Shown: positions 32,829 through 42,431 of the stretch, one piece after another
Position numbering within the stretch: the stretch's first letter is position 1
Layout of the letters: each line of letters opens with the position of its first letter
Assembly (NCBI RefSeq): GCF_000340215.1
Contig: NW_006921535.1
Location: 1,368,483 to 1,432,482 of the forward strand
Origin: Pseudocercospora fijiensis CIRAD86
Taxonomy: Eukaryota > Ascomycota > Dothideomycetes > Mycosphaerellales > Mycosphaerellaceae
Direction of reading: 5' to 3'
Length of the DNA: 64,000 nucleotides
Translations under genes and position numbers: made by a program
Notes under the pieces: model-generated
What the model was told of the DNA's origin: nothing
Database searches by the model: none
The model's input: the letters and a program-made list of their open reading frames with translations, nothing else

Positions 32829-32907
32829 TGATTCTAATAGGATTCTAATAAGATTCTAATAGATTCTTAATAGAATCTCAATAGAATCTCAATAGAATTC
32901 CAATAAA
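32829..32907. repeat. Degenerate GATTCTAATAG / AGAATCTCAAT repeat
   Basis: About three units of GATTCTAATA(G/A) run head-to-tail. They are followed by three units of AGAATCTCAAT or AGAATTCCAAT, a related word. Unit length is 11-12 bp. It abuts the stop codon of the MFS gene at 32915, so it lies in its 3' flank. Confidence 0.8.
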
Positions 32908-32914
32908 ACTTCAG

Positions 32915-34658
32915 TCAAATCTTTGGTTTGCTGTATGCACCTTGCTCCGGCGCCGCGTGCGCTTCCAACAGCTCAGCATCGGTCATCTTAAACTTCCGCG
33001 CACCAATACCATTCGCAAACAGCACATCCAGCTCAGCATACGTCCTGCCCCTGGTCTCCGGCAACCTCCAAAAGCTCCAGGTAGCGCACAGCGCACACAT
33101 GCCAGCCCAAAAGAAGCCAGCTTTGCCCTTCCAATTCCAAGCGCTAGGATTCAGCATTCGAGGCGTGATAACACCATTTATGATGCCGAGCACGTTGTAT
33201 AGACTGCGCCCAAGCACAACTGTCTTGGTTCTGAGACGATTGGAAGGGATTTCGGTGACGATGGAGTAGGTCACGGTGCCGACTGTGACAGCGTAGCAAA
33301 GTGCCCAGACTAAGAGGAGAGAACCGATGGCGAAGTTCGGACCTGCCGACTGAGACGGAGCCAGAGAGACGAAGCCGATGATGAGTAAAATTAGGCACAT
33401 TGCGGTCAGGCCGGCGAGGAACAGAGTGCGGCGGCCCAGGTATGTCATCGTGAACCAAGCTATGACGACTCCGACGATGGATATGGAGTATCTATTTTGC
33501 CATTAGCGACGTGATTGAGACGTATATGCTCGACTCGCTTACATTCCCATGGAGAAGTCGAATGCAACATCTGTGCTCAAGCCAGCCTGCTCAAAGAAGT
33601 ACGCAGCGAAGCCCATGAGTGAGGCACCACAGAGTGGTTGCACAGCCCAGGTCAAGCACGAGATCTCTGTTCTTCTCAAGTTGACGCCCTTGAAGCAGTC
33701 CCGAAATGAAGTTCCTTCTGAAATGCTCCTCTCCAGCTCATTTGTTCGCCTCATCAGCTCCACTGTTTGGTCCAATTCCACCGCATCGGGATTATTGGTT
33801 AATCTTGTCAAAGCTTTTCTCGCATCTTCGGGTCTACCTCTCCTGACGAGCCACCAAGGACTCTCGGGCGCGAATGCTGCACCCAGAAGAAGTGGAACAG
33901 GCCACATCCACTGCAAGCTATACGGTATGCGATACGCCCACTCATCGCTCCTCTGCAAGAAGCCTCGCAACACACCTGAAGCAATCAGCTGTCCTACGCC
34001 CCACATCATATTGACATATGTGGTCAGGTAACCTCTAAGAGCCATTGGACAAACCTCGGCGGCATAAGTCGTTGTCAAAGTCTGGAAGACACCCCGAGGT
34101 AGGCCCAATAGAATCGTGCCGACTTGCAGAGTTACGATGTTCGTGGCGAAGAATGGGATGAAGATAAACGCTATCATTGTGACGAGAAATCCCATCATTG
34201 TCTTACGATAGCCATATCGCTCCGAGACCCAGCCGTTGATTATAAGGCCCAGGATCTCGCCGACACGCGCGCCGTTGGAAAGACCCGATTGCCAAGCTGC
34301 AGATACCTGGTATGATCCATTTGCGAGTCGATCTCCGAATTGTTGACGAAAGGGAGGAAACGCGAAGAAAGATGCTATCAGGACGATGTCATAGCCCTGC
34401 GAACGTCAAACTCCATTGATAAGTGTTTATATGGAGTTTGTAGAGACTCACTTCCATAGCTACCGCAGTCGAAAGAAACAACGACCAGCCGACCGCCTTT
34501 GGATATAGGCGTATTGCTTGCCAAAAGGTCAAGCGCTGTTCCTTCTTGATCGCTTCTTTGGCGTCGCCGCTGAATATCGAGTGCTTGGCATCTTCCACGC
34601 CAGGACTGGCTGCGCGGCCTAGTTCGCTGATGAACTGCGACTCTGGCTTCTCAGACAT
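32915..34658 (-). CDS. MFS sugar porter, alpha-glucoside (maltose) type
   Basis: Exons 34452..34658, 33543..34396 and 32915..33491, 545 residues. Introns are 55 and 51 nt (GTGAGT...GCAG and GTAAGC...ATAG). The N-terminus is cytosolic. TM1 starts at about residue 50 (AVGWSLFLSTAVAMEGYDIVL). The sugar-porter loop motifs are present: (V/I)SERYGYRKT between TM2 and TM3, PESPWWLVRRGRPEDARKAL after TM6, and PETRGRTYAELDVLF after TM12. This last form, with AELDVLF, and the overall sequence match fungal alpha-glucoside permeases, H+ symporters for maltose-like sugars. YLGRRTLFLAG after TM8 also fits. All twelve segments appear intact. There is no adjacent glucosidase or regulator, so the substrate is inferred from family resemblance. 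Confidence 0.9.
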
Positions 34659-34947
34659 GGTCAATAATGCATGATACAGAAGAGGACTGTATGATTCTCG
34701 ACTTCGTCGTCTGACCCAGAGGTGGTGTTGCACACGAAGCACGCAATTGGTTGGCCCCGCAGCGTCGATCTTTAGCCGAAGGTGTATGAATCCTGATGAT
34801 TTGCGTCCAATGGAAAGCTGCTTACAACCTTCAGTGCAATAGTCGCATATCCGTAAAGTATTGCTGCAAGAGCTCTGGCTTCTTGCGTCTCACAGAGGAA
34901 GTGTACGTGACGATAGCTTTTTAGGAGAGATAATACTCATCTGCATG
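34659..34947. promoter_or_regulatory. Promoter of the sugar porter and 3' flank of the Artemis-like gene
   Basis: The 289 bases upstream of the MFS start codon must hold its promoter. I see no TATA box or obvious regulator site. Confidence 0.35.
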
Positions 34948-37594
34948 CTATAGCTCCTCTTCCTTCATCTGATGTCCATCAACGCTTACCAAGCACCAGC
35001 CTTTTCCGGACAATGCAGCATCGTAGGCTTCACGCTGCAGAGCCTCTTTGAGATCATCTCCAGTGAGCTCCACAAAGTCCTCTTCCGGTGCTTCGTGTCG
35101 AATGTTAGTCTGAGATCTTGAGACAATCTGTGTCTCTTGGCGAGGACTAAGATAAAGGTCACTCACGAGAAGGAGGCGACAATCGACCATAGTCGGGCGC
35201 TTGACGAAGTGATCTCTGCACGCTCTTGAGATTTCTGTTTCGAGATGCGAGGTGACTGCTACCGCTTCCGGGGACTGCGTTTGATCTAGAGGGTGAATGC
35301 GTGTCTCGATCGTGGGCTATAGCAATTCTTTGCTCCCATTGAGACCGTTGATCCTCGGAGGATGCTCTTTCGTTCGTGATCTGCGATGGTGGCTGCCACT
35401 TTTTCCCCGGTATGGATGGGCTGGAGTTGGAATATCCAGCATTGGGCGGACGAGCGATTTCCAGGCGGAGTTTGCGTCCATGGAGAATATATCCCTCAAG
35501 TTTGTCAACGGCGCGCTGAGCTTCATCAGAGGACCCGAACGTAGCGAAGGCGATTGTGCTCTGAAACTGCGTCGGAAGGCGCACCTCTTCCACCGCAAAA
35601 TCCTGGAAGAATTGCCATAAATCATGTTCGGTGGTGTCGGAAGCAAGATTAGCCACGAACACCTCCCGAGACTCAGGCGAGTCAAGATTGCGCTCTTGGG
35701 GCGGCCAATAGTCTCCATGAGTTGTGTGCCGTGTACGCTTGGCATGGTCCATTTTTTGCTCATCCAGGCCACGCTTGCTTCGGGAGGATTGTCTTGTGAG
35801 TGATGACGACCGCTCGAAAGCACTTTGCAAGACTCGGAGTGGTGTACTAGGAGGGTCTTGAGATGGCTGGGTTTCTCGTTCTCGATAGTCGTGCTGTTGT
35901 GACAAGGACGCTGCTTCTGCTGCGTCCAGATTTTCGTTTCTCTGCCGTATCATCATCTGGTCGTGCGTGAAAATCTGGGGCTTACTGTAGATGTCGCCGA
36001 AAAGATGCGCCATGGATTGTTCAATGCCCCAATTACGACTGACAGTGCAAGGATGTATATCCCGTGGCTTGAACGCATCAATGAGCATGTGCAATTCTTC
36101 GTGGGAGGAATGCCGTGAGTACGGGAATGTGATTCGTTTTGGCAGGCCATCTTTTGTCCGAAGTTCGCTATTAGTTGGCGGCTTGGATGAGCTACGAGCG
36201 CCAGTCTGCTTCATCTGAAAAGGCAAGAGTCAATTCGGTACGGGTATAAAATTGAAATGGGGACGGAACGGCGAGAAGACGAACCTGGGTCACGCGCTTG
36301 GCAAGCATAGGAACCAAGCGATCGATTGGCAACTCGTCCAAGTCAGCAAAATCTGCACAATCTTGCCGGTCGCCGAGTGTGTTTGCTTCGATGCTGATGT
36401 CTGATAGGGCGATTGATATGGCATGTCGTTCGCCACTGCTGGCCTCGTTGAGCATCTGCAAAAGGCTGTCAAGCAGTTGGGGCTGTGTGGAGAGTTTCTG
36501 CGCACACAATGCAATGAGATCGAATAGGCCTTCACTTAGGTCGATCTCGTGCCGTTGATTGAGATCTCCCTCACCGCCACCAGCACCAGGCTCAAGCATA
36601 TCCGTTCCCTGATACCTTGAGATGACAGGAGTGATGCGAACAAAGTCTAAACATGTCAGTCATGCAAGTCAACGGTTAGGCTTCAGTTACCTTTATTCCA
36701 GATCTCACAGCCTGTCCCCTTCTCGCAGCTGTGTATGCGGCGATATCTGTCTGTAAGGCATCCTGCTTGGTCGTGATTGCCGCATGTCGAGCCAATCAAT
36801 TGGTAAGCGTCCACTGCTTTGGGCTCGGCACCGCTGTGCAGCCCACGATAGATAGCATACTTGTAATCATCAACATGGATTTGAGAGCCTAAGAATGCCG
36901 AGAGAGCTTTCCACACATCTTCGTAGCCGAATGTCCATGCGTCAAGATAAAACTCAGTGTCACGAGGGTATTTCATCACCTTCTCGAGCAGTTCCCTGAT
37001 ACCCTCGGCCTTGGAGGGAAAGTGGCGATATCGATCGTTCTTGGATGCAAAAGTGGTATCGAGATATATGTTGTCGAGCTGGCGCAGCGGCTTGGAGTTG
37101 CCGCTGCAGACGTAGGGTAGGAGAGTTGGCTGTCGGCAGATTGAATTCACCCACCATGGTTCAGAACGAATGTCGCCTGTGTACAGGATTGCTTTGCCAT
37201 TGCCTTCGATCAAGAACATTACAGCACCCACGCAGTGATTGGCATCGAAGAGGGTGACGCGTATGGTGTTTTCAGGGCTCAGCATGATCTCTGTTGGTGT
37301 CTCTAGCGGAATCGGCCGAAGCAGAGTCTTGAGATGCTTGTATGTCTGCTTCCGAGACTCCAAGATGCCTTTGGCGAAGTTCATGCGGTTTGGGTATTTC
37401 TCGAGGCGCAACACAAGCTCGCGGGTAGCTGGCGAGCAATGCAGAGGGACGGCATTGCGAGATTCGAGCCCCACGAGATGATCGGAGTGGACGTGTGAGA
37501 GGAAGTGGGCAAGCGCTGGCCGATTGGGATCATGTCTGAACCTGTCAATGCGGATGTCGGGAAATTCGGCAACAACGCCGTCGAAGGTGGACAT
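34948..37594 (-). CDS. SNM1/Artemis-type DNA repair nuclease with an RNA recognition motif
   Basis: Four exons (36691..37594, 36285..36646, 35167..36214, 34948..35090), 818 residues. The metallo-beta-lactamase/beta-CASP core opens with MSTFDGVVAEFPDI. It contains FLSHVHSDH (HxHxDH metal site, ~residues 32-40), LFDANHCVGAVMFLIEG, LYTGDIR and a DTTFA strand. The beta-CASP part continues through FVRITPVISRYQG and FPYSRHSSHEELHMLI to HPCTV, which lies in exon 3 near residue 480. This family opens hairpins and resects DNA ends (Artemis, SNM1, Pso2). About 125 residues later there is a compact RRM at ~605-680: VFVANLASDTTEHDL (RNP2), TIAFATFGS (RNP1), LEGYILHGRKLRLEIARPP. The tail has EEDFVELTGDDLKEAL and ends KEEEL. 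The last intron (35091..35166) was placed by its GACTAAC branch site. Other introns are 44 and 70 nt. Confidence 0.87.
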
Positions 37595-38300
37595 GGCTGC
37601 CGCGTAGCATATTCTCTGGATGGGAAGGGAAGGCTTGATTCAGAGGTGATGAGGCGCACGCGTACAAAGAAAGAAAAGTCGCGTCGCTCCAAAAGGCAAC
37701 AGCGACCGTCAATGACAAGGATCTCGCAAGGATGAAAGGCACGCTAGCACGTACTCCAAACTCTAATTGGTTATGGCGCCTGCTTCAACCTCAACTTCAC
37801 TTTACATACACGCGGGACATCTACCATTGACCAGCTTCGAATGTCACACCACACGGAGTGACTCCAGAACAGTCGCCTGGCATAGTCTTCGTAAAGACAA
37901 CCACATACACCGCAGGGCATGATGCAGCCAGAGCGCCCCAAGAAATGCGATGCTTAGCGCAAACCGCAGGAAAGACTTCGAAGATCACCTCAATTAGCCG
38001 CTCAGCGGTAGACACTATATTGCGGTCGCGGAGTTGCAACCCAACGTTTCTATTACACCTGCTAAGCGAAGGACAGGAGAGGTGCCTTGTCACCTGCCAA
38101 GTGTTCCTTCCAGTCTTGCTGCTCACAAAATTCGCATACTCAAGCCTATAGCCGCGTTGTCTTCTCGATTGAGAGTTTCGAATGCCCTAAGCGGGACTGA
38201 GGGTGTTGTCCTCCTCAAGGGCGGTCGGCGATGCTGCTGCTACACATTCAGAGGCTCAAGGCAGCATTCCATACAGGCGATGCCTGGTCCAGCAAGACTA

Positions 38301-38357
38301 TCTTGAATACGATCGAATAGATATCTTTTGAATAGCGAATAGATATCTTTCGGATAG
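38301..38357. repeat. Dispersed ~58-bp repeat, copy 1
   Basis: TCTTGAATACGATCGAATAG is followed by two spaced copies of AATAGATATCTTT and a GGATAGT end. It matches 38963-39020 in the same orientation with about five differences. It holds two internal units of GAATAGATATCTTT(T/C)(G) and the palindrome AGATATCT. Confidence 0.85.
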
Positions 38358-38794
38358 TAAATAAATATCCATCGTTCCCGCTTGGAGCCAGTGCTTGACT
38401 GGCGAGAAAGCTGTTCTGCAGGTGGGCTCTTATGAAGTGCCTTGAGGCCACGCCTTCAGCAGCAACGACTGCATCATGTGAAGCTTTGTCGCCAGTGTAG
38501 TTTTAAGCGTGTTGTTTGTCGAGGAGAAGTGCTTCCAAGGGCAGGCAGTACCACACGCGCTTGTTGGTATTGTGATCGAGTCTCGTGTTGGGCAGTTGCA
38601 GAACGTCCTATCTGGCTACGATGCTGTCAGTGATCTTTGTAAAGGAAGCGTTCGAACTGAATAATCGCTTACAACACCTCTTTGCATCCTCTACCAGTGC
38701 AAAAGAATGCTAGAAACATACATCAAAATAGCAAAACGAAACGCCCCAATTTTTCAATTGGGACGGAAGCTAAATTCCTCTTTCGTCATCACTT

Positions 38795-38870
38795 GGTAGT
38801 GAATCAGCAGTTAGCAGAATTTTGACTTATCATCAGACCGCGTTAACCATTGCGCCATTTGACACAGCGG
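38795..38870 (-). other. tRNA-like sequence with A-box and B-box words
   Basis: On the minus strand, TGGCGCAATGG (38858-38848) is a perfect A-box and is followed by TTAACGCGGTCTGA. GATTCACTACC (38805-38795) matches 9 of 11 positions of the B-box consensus GGTTCRANNCC. The spacing of about 42 bases is right for a pol III internal promoter. The anticodon arm does not fold properly and the loop lacks U33, so it is not a working tRNA. A SINE head or tRNA pseudogene is likelier. The resemblance is closest to fungal tRNA-Arg. Confidence 0.4.
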
Positions 38871-38962
38871 CTTACATTGGTGCTTTTTTCTGATTGAATG
38901 AACGACGCTTTCCGACGTTTATGTAGCTTAATGAGTAGGTATCGCTGGTCTCGTCGTTACTG

Positions 38963-39020
38963 TCTTGAGTACGATCGAATAGATATCTTTCGAATAGCGA
39001 ATAGATATCTTTTAGATAGT
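38963..39020. repeat. Dispersed ~58-bp repeat, copy 2
   Basis: This is the second copy of the repeat at 38301, in the same orientation, beginning TCTTGAGTACGATCGAATAG and ending TTAGATAGT. It lies about 100 bases from the 3' end of the small GTPase gene. Confidence 0.85.
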
Positions 39021-39120
39021 GACCCGAAGCTCTTTGGGACGGACCTCCGGCCATGTTTGCGCTCCTGGTCCTTCTCGTATTGTGGCTTCGATGGGACGAG
39101 TACTGTCACCTTAAGGACGA

Positions 39121-39848
39121 TTAAGAGACTACACATTGCATGCCCTGAGTTCTTCCTCCTTTCGCAGTAGTAGTCTTGGCTGCTCTTCGAGAAAGATCCT
39201 CAATGACCTCACGACACAACTCTCCTGTCAGCGCCGCGCACTCGCAGTACTGGTCACAGCGCATCTCTTGAGCGATGCGCAGTCCTTCTTGCGGATATAC
39301 AATGGTCCTACCATTGAGCACTGCACCCTCGTCTTCATCGTTTTCTCCAGCGGCGAGCTGGCGGACATGCCCATCATAGTCTTCCTTCTGCCGAACATCT
39401 CTTTTCAAGCCTAGTACGACTACCGGTAACGACTCGTCGTAATTGAAGTGGACTTCGACGACTTCTTTCCACTTCTCGTGAAGGCTGGCAAGTGAGGAGG
39501 GATTCCCAATGTCGTAGCAGAGTACGAGCATAGCAGGTTTCAGTAAGGTGTAGTGTTCGGGCGATGCGGTATCGTAGAATTCGAAGCGGTACGGACGGTT
39601 ATACATGCGAATGTTGAATGCGAATGGCTGTACACAATCAGCACTTTCATCGTTTCCTACCAGCCCCACCCAAGCTGATCGCACCATCGCACCTGGTCAA
39701 GATCGCGCAGCTGCGGCAATGGTCCACGATACTCATGTCCAACTCTCAAGCGAGATAGAAACGTGCTTTTTCCCACGCCCGCATCGCCCAACAAGAGCAC
39801 AGGCACTACAGGCGCATTGTCATAGAAGTCTGCTGGCAGTGCGGCCAT
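39121..39848 (-). CDS. Non-canonical Ras/Rho-like small GTPase with CAAX tail
   Basis: Exons 39693..39848 and 39121..39627, 220 residues. The 65-nt intron (donor GTGCGA, acceptor TACAG) joins LRDLDQ to PFAFNIRMYNRPYRFEF. The P-loop is GDAGVGKS at residues 21-28. The G3 position reads EFYDTASPEHYTLL: the Asp and Thr are kept, but the Gly-Gln pair of DTAGQE is absent. G4 reads LGLKRDVR, in which Lys and Asp match the (N/T)KxD pattern only loosely. The C-terminus ends CVVS, a CAAX box preceded by a basic stretch (RRAAKTTTAKGGR), so membrane prenylation is likely. Loss of the catalytic Gln suggests very slow hydrolysis or a constitutively bound state. Family membership is clear, but the function is unknown. 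The gene is intact. Confidence 0.8.
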
Positions 39849-40401
39849 CTTTGACTAGTACGGTGTTATGTTACCACATCTCGTGACGACAAAGCGGAAG
39901 ACGACCAGGTGGGGGTCAGACGGGTTCCTGCGTCTCCATCTGCACGTGCGCAGCTGTCAAGTGAAGTGAAGGCTTGCGCACAGATCTGCCGCGCGCCCGT
40001 GCTATCGGCATTGATAATGCAAGGTTCAAGGTTCCATTCAGGTTGGTCGCGAGACTCATTTTCGTCACCTTTCTCTCGCGCCCGCGCCGAGCCGGTAACC
40101 TCTTCTCTAATTCATCTTACTCACGATGCGAGCTCCAAACTCAACCGCGACGGCATTTTCAGCAGTTGTGAGTAGACCTCGTGTCATCGCCGCTCTGCTG
40201 GAGCTGACTTGACCTTGAGCCTACGCCGTGCAACTGAGAGCCCCCAGGCAAGGGTATACGATCAAGGGCCAGGCCTTCTCCACTTCACTTGAGCAAGACG
40301 GCCAGCGACAATTCGGAGCCATCTAGAGGGCTACGCTATTCGAAGGGACCTCAACACCCAATCCGGCGGTATACTGTAATTTTTTCACGCGACTTGCGAT
40401 C
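39849..40401. promoter_or_regulatory. Divergent promoter, small GTPase and PRPP synthetase
   Basis: This 553-bp region serves both divergent genes. It contains a donor-like GTGAGT at 40168 in a leader-like context, so a 5'-UTR intron upstream of the PRPP synthetase is possible. I see no coding segment. Confidence 0.35.
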
Positions 40402-41926
40402 ATGGTCCGAAATATTCTGCTCTTCTCGGGCACCTCCCATCCAAACCTGACGGAAGCGATATGCACACACCTCGGCATTCCACCTGCGAAAATCACCCTC
40501 TCGAAATTCAGCGTTGGTGAGACAAGAGTGGAGGTCGGAGAGAGTGTACGCGGAAAGGACGTCTTCATAGTCCAGACGGCATGCAGCAGACCACCAAACG
40601 GCGGTGGCGCACAGAGCCTGAACGATGGCCTGATGGAGCTCCTCATCACAATCAGCGCTTGCAAGACTGCCAGTGCGAAGCGTGTTACCGCTGTTCTGCC
40701 ACTATTCCCCTATTCGAGACAAAGCGATTTGCCATACAACAAAGTCGGAGCACCGCTTGCGCGCATGCCAACCAGGACAGAAGATGGAGGCAGATACACA
40801 TTTGAATCGCGACCCACAACGCCAGGTTCGAGTCAATCGCATATGAGGGATGAGAAGCTCGCGAAACACCTGAATGGCATGCGGTTGAATGGCGATCTGA
40901 AGCTGGGGCGCAAGAATACTTTGGAGAGCGTGCAGAGCGATACAGGCTCGCCGGCAGCTTCGCCGACTTCTGCCAATGGACACGGAGATGGACACAACTC
41001 TGCCACCACGCAGGTTATTCCAACGAGTAAGTTCGGTCAGCTCTGAATATTCGAGGCGGTCATGCTTGTTCGGGCACATCTAGCAGCTGTCTAGCGGAGG
41101 CTGCTTTCGGAGCGACAAGCTAATTTTTCTCCCAGGCAATCCAGAACAAGGCATCAATCGCACACGTACCGACAGCATGCCACCTGAGTTTCGACCACAG
41201 CGCGGTTACAAGCAGTGGGTAGCGCAAGCTGGTACTCTGGTCGCGGACCTCTTGACCTGCGCTGGCGCGGATCACATCATCACCATGGATCTTCACGATC
41301 CTCAATATCAAGGATTCTTCGACATTCCGGTGGACAATTTGTACGGCCGCAACTTGCTGAAGCGCTACATCACTCATCAGATTTTGCCCCAGAATGGCGG
41401 CGTTGACAACTGCGTCATCGTATCTCCCGACGCTGGAGGAGCAAAGCGTGCTACCAGTATAGCAGACTCACTGGGCATGGAGTTTGCGCTTATCCACAAG
41501 GAGCGCAGAAATCCAGCGCATCCGTCCTCTGCCGCTCCACACCCAAACAGCACTCTACTTCTGGTAGGACAAGTGCAAGGCAGAGTCTGCATCCTCATCG
41601 ACGACCTTGCTGATACTTGCAACACGATAACCCGAGCCGCCAAGCTTCTGAAGAAGGAAGGCGCGACAAAAGTGTACGCGCTTGTTACCCACGGTGTTCT
41701 CTCCGGCGACGGTGTGGACCGCATCTTCCACTCGGGCCTCGATAAAGTCATCGTCACCAACTCCGTTCCTCAAGACGCGCACGTCCGCCGAATGGAAGAG
41801 TTGGCAGCCCAATACGGCAAGCCAAGTGGAAAGCTCGAAGTCCTTGAAGTGGCTGGCGTGTTCGCAGAAGCTATCCGCCGCGTGCATCACGGAGAATCGA
41901 TCAGTGTACTATTCCAGTACGACTAG
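40402..41926 (+). CDS. Ribose-phosphate pyrophosphokinase (PRPP synthetase) with an insertion
   Basis: Exons 40402..41026 and 41136..41926, 471 residues. It makes PRPP from ribose 5-phosphate and ATP for nucleotide, His and Trp synthesis in the cytosol. N-terminal landmarks are [37 protein letters not shown] and [10 protein letters not shown] (ATP site). The conserved metal-binding segment is [20 protein letters not shown], and the ribose-phosphate loop appears as [13 protein letters not shown]. About 100 residues (~120-225) rich in Ser, Gly and Asn are inserted between [12 protein letters not shown] and [16 protein letters not shown]. Yeast Prs1 and Prs5 carry comparable non-homologous insertions linking them to cell-wall integrity, so this looks like that class. 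The 109-nt intron falls inside the insertion (GTAAGT...CCCAG, GCTAAT branch). Confidence 0.93.
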
Positions 41927-42431
41927 GCGCCGCAACCGGACAAGGCACACGATGCGAAAGTCCTGAAGCTTAGGAAGGATTCGGGAAGCTTGGTTGATTG
42001 ATTTCGGGGACAAACAAAATCTGCATAGTCTGGCGTTGCAGCTCGAGCCTTGGCATGAGGCACGGGTATCATGGAGTTCTTTGGGCGGTTGTTTGTACCT
42101 ACTTACTCACTTGCTGGTTGAGCAACAAATGCTCCCTACTGTGAGAACAGCGATAGATGCTAATAAAATGCTCTACAACACTAAAAAGAACCAGCTCAAC
42201 AAGGAACTCTACTAATGCCTTTTGATGTTCGCTTCATGTAAATGCTGTATCATGCTACGGACGAGTCGTAGGAGCAAAGTAATCGACAGACAGTGTATCT
42301 CAGGAGCGAGAATTGCAAAACCATACCATACCATGCCACCACAATCCAACAAAGCACCCATAAACGCCGCGATGTTCAAAAACAAACAAAAAAAACTCCC
42401 ATCACCATCATCATCATCTTCTTCTTCTTCT
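41927..42431. other. Convergent intergenic region
   Basis: It lies between the 3' ends of the PRPP synthetase and Cdc45 genes. A microsatellite of ATC and TTC triplets at about 42401-42434 abuts the Cdc45 stop. I see no gene. Confidence 0.4.

Larger units (their letters stand above)
37595..39120. other. Gene-poor gap with repeat fragments
   Basis: It contains a dispersed repeat pair and a tRNA-like sequence, both listed separately. A 101-codon minus-strand frame ending at 37821 is Cys- and Val-rich but has no ATG start or domain, so I do not call it. The left 200 bases should be the promoter of the Artemis-like gene. Confidence 0.45.

Noticed and set aside
32915..34658. Metabolic gene cluster around the alpha-glucoside carrier
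   Set aside because: The neighbours are RNA- and DNA-processing genes. No glucosidase, regulator or biosynthetic core enzyme lies nearby.
37821..38126. Minus-strand, Cys/Val-containing open frame of 101 codons
   Set aside because: It begins with GTG and has no ATG or signal peptide. No homology is recognisable. It could be a relic but cannot be supported.
38795..38870. Functional tRNA gene
   Set aside because: A- and B-box words are present, but the anticodon stem has mismatches and the loop lacks U33. A working tRNA is not supported; it is kept only as tRNA-like.
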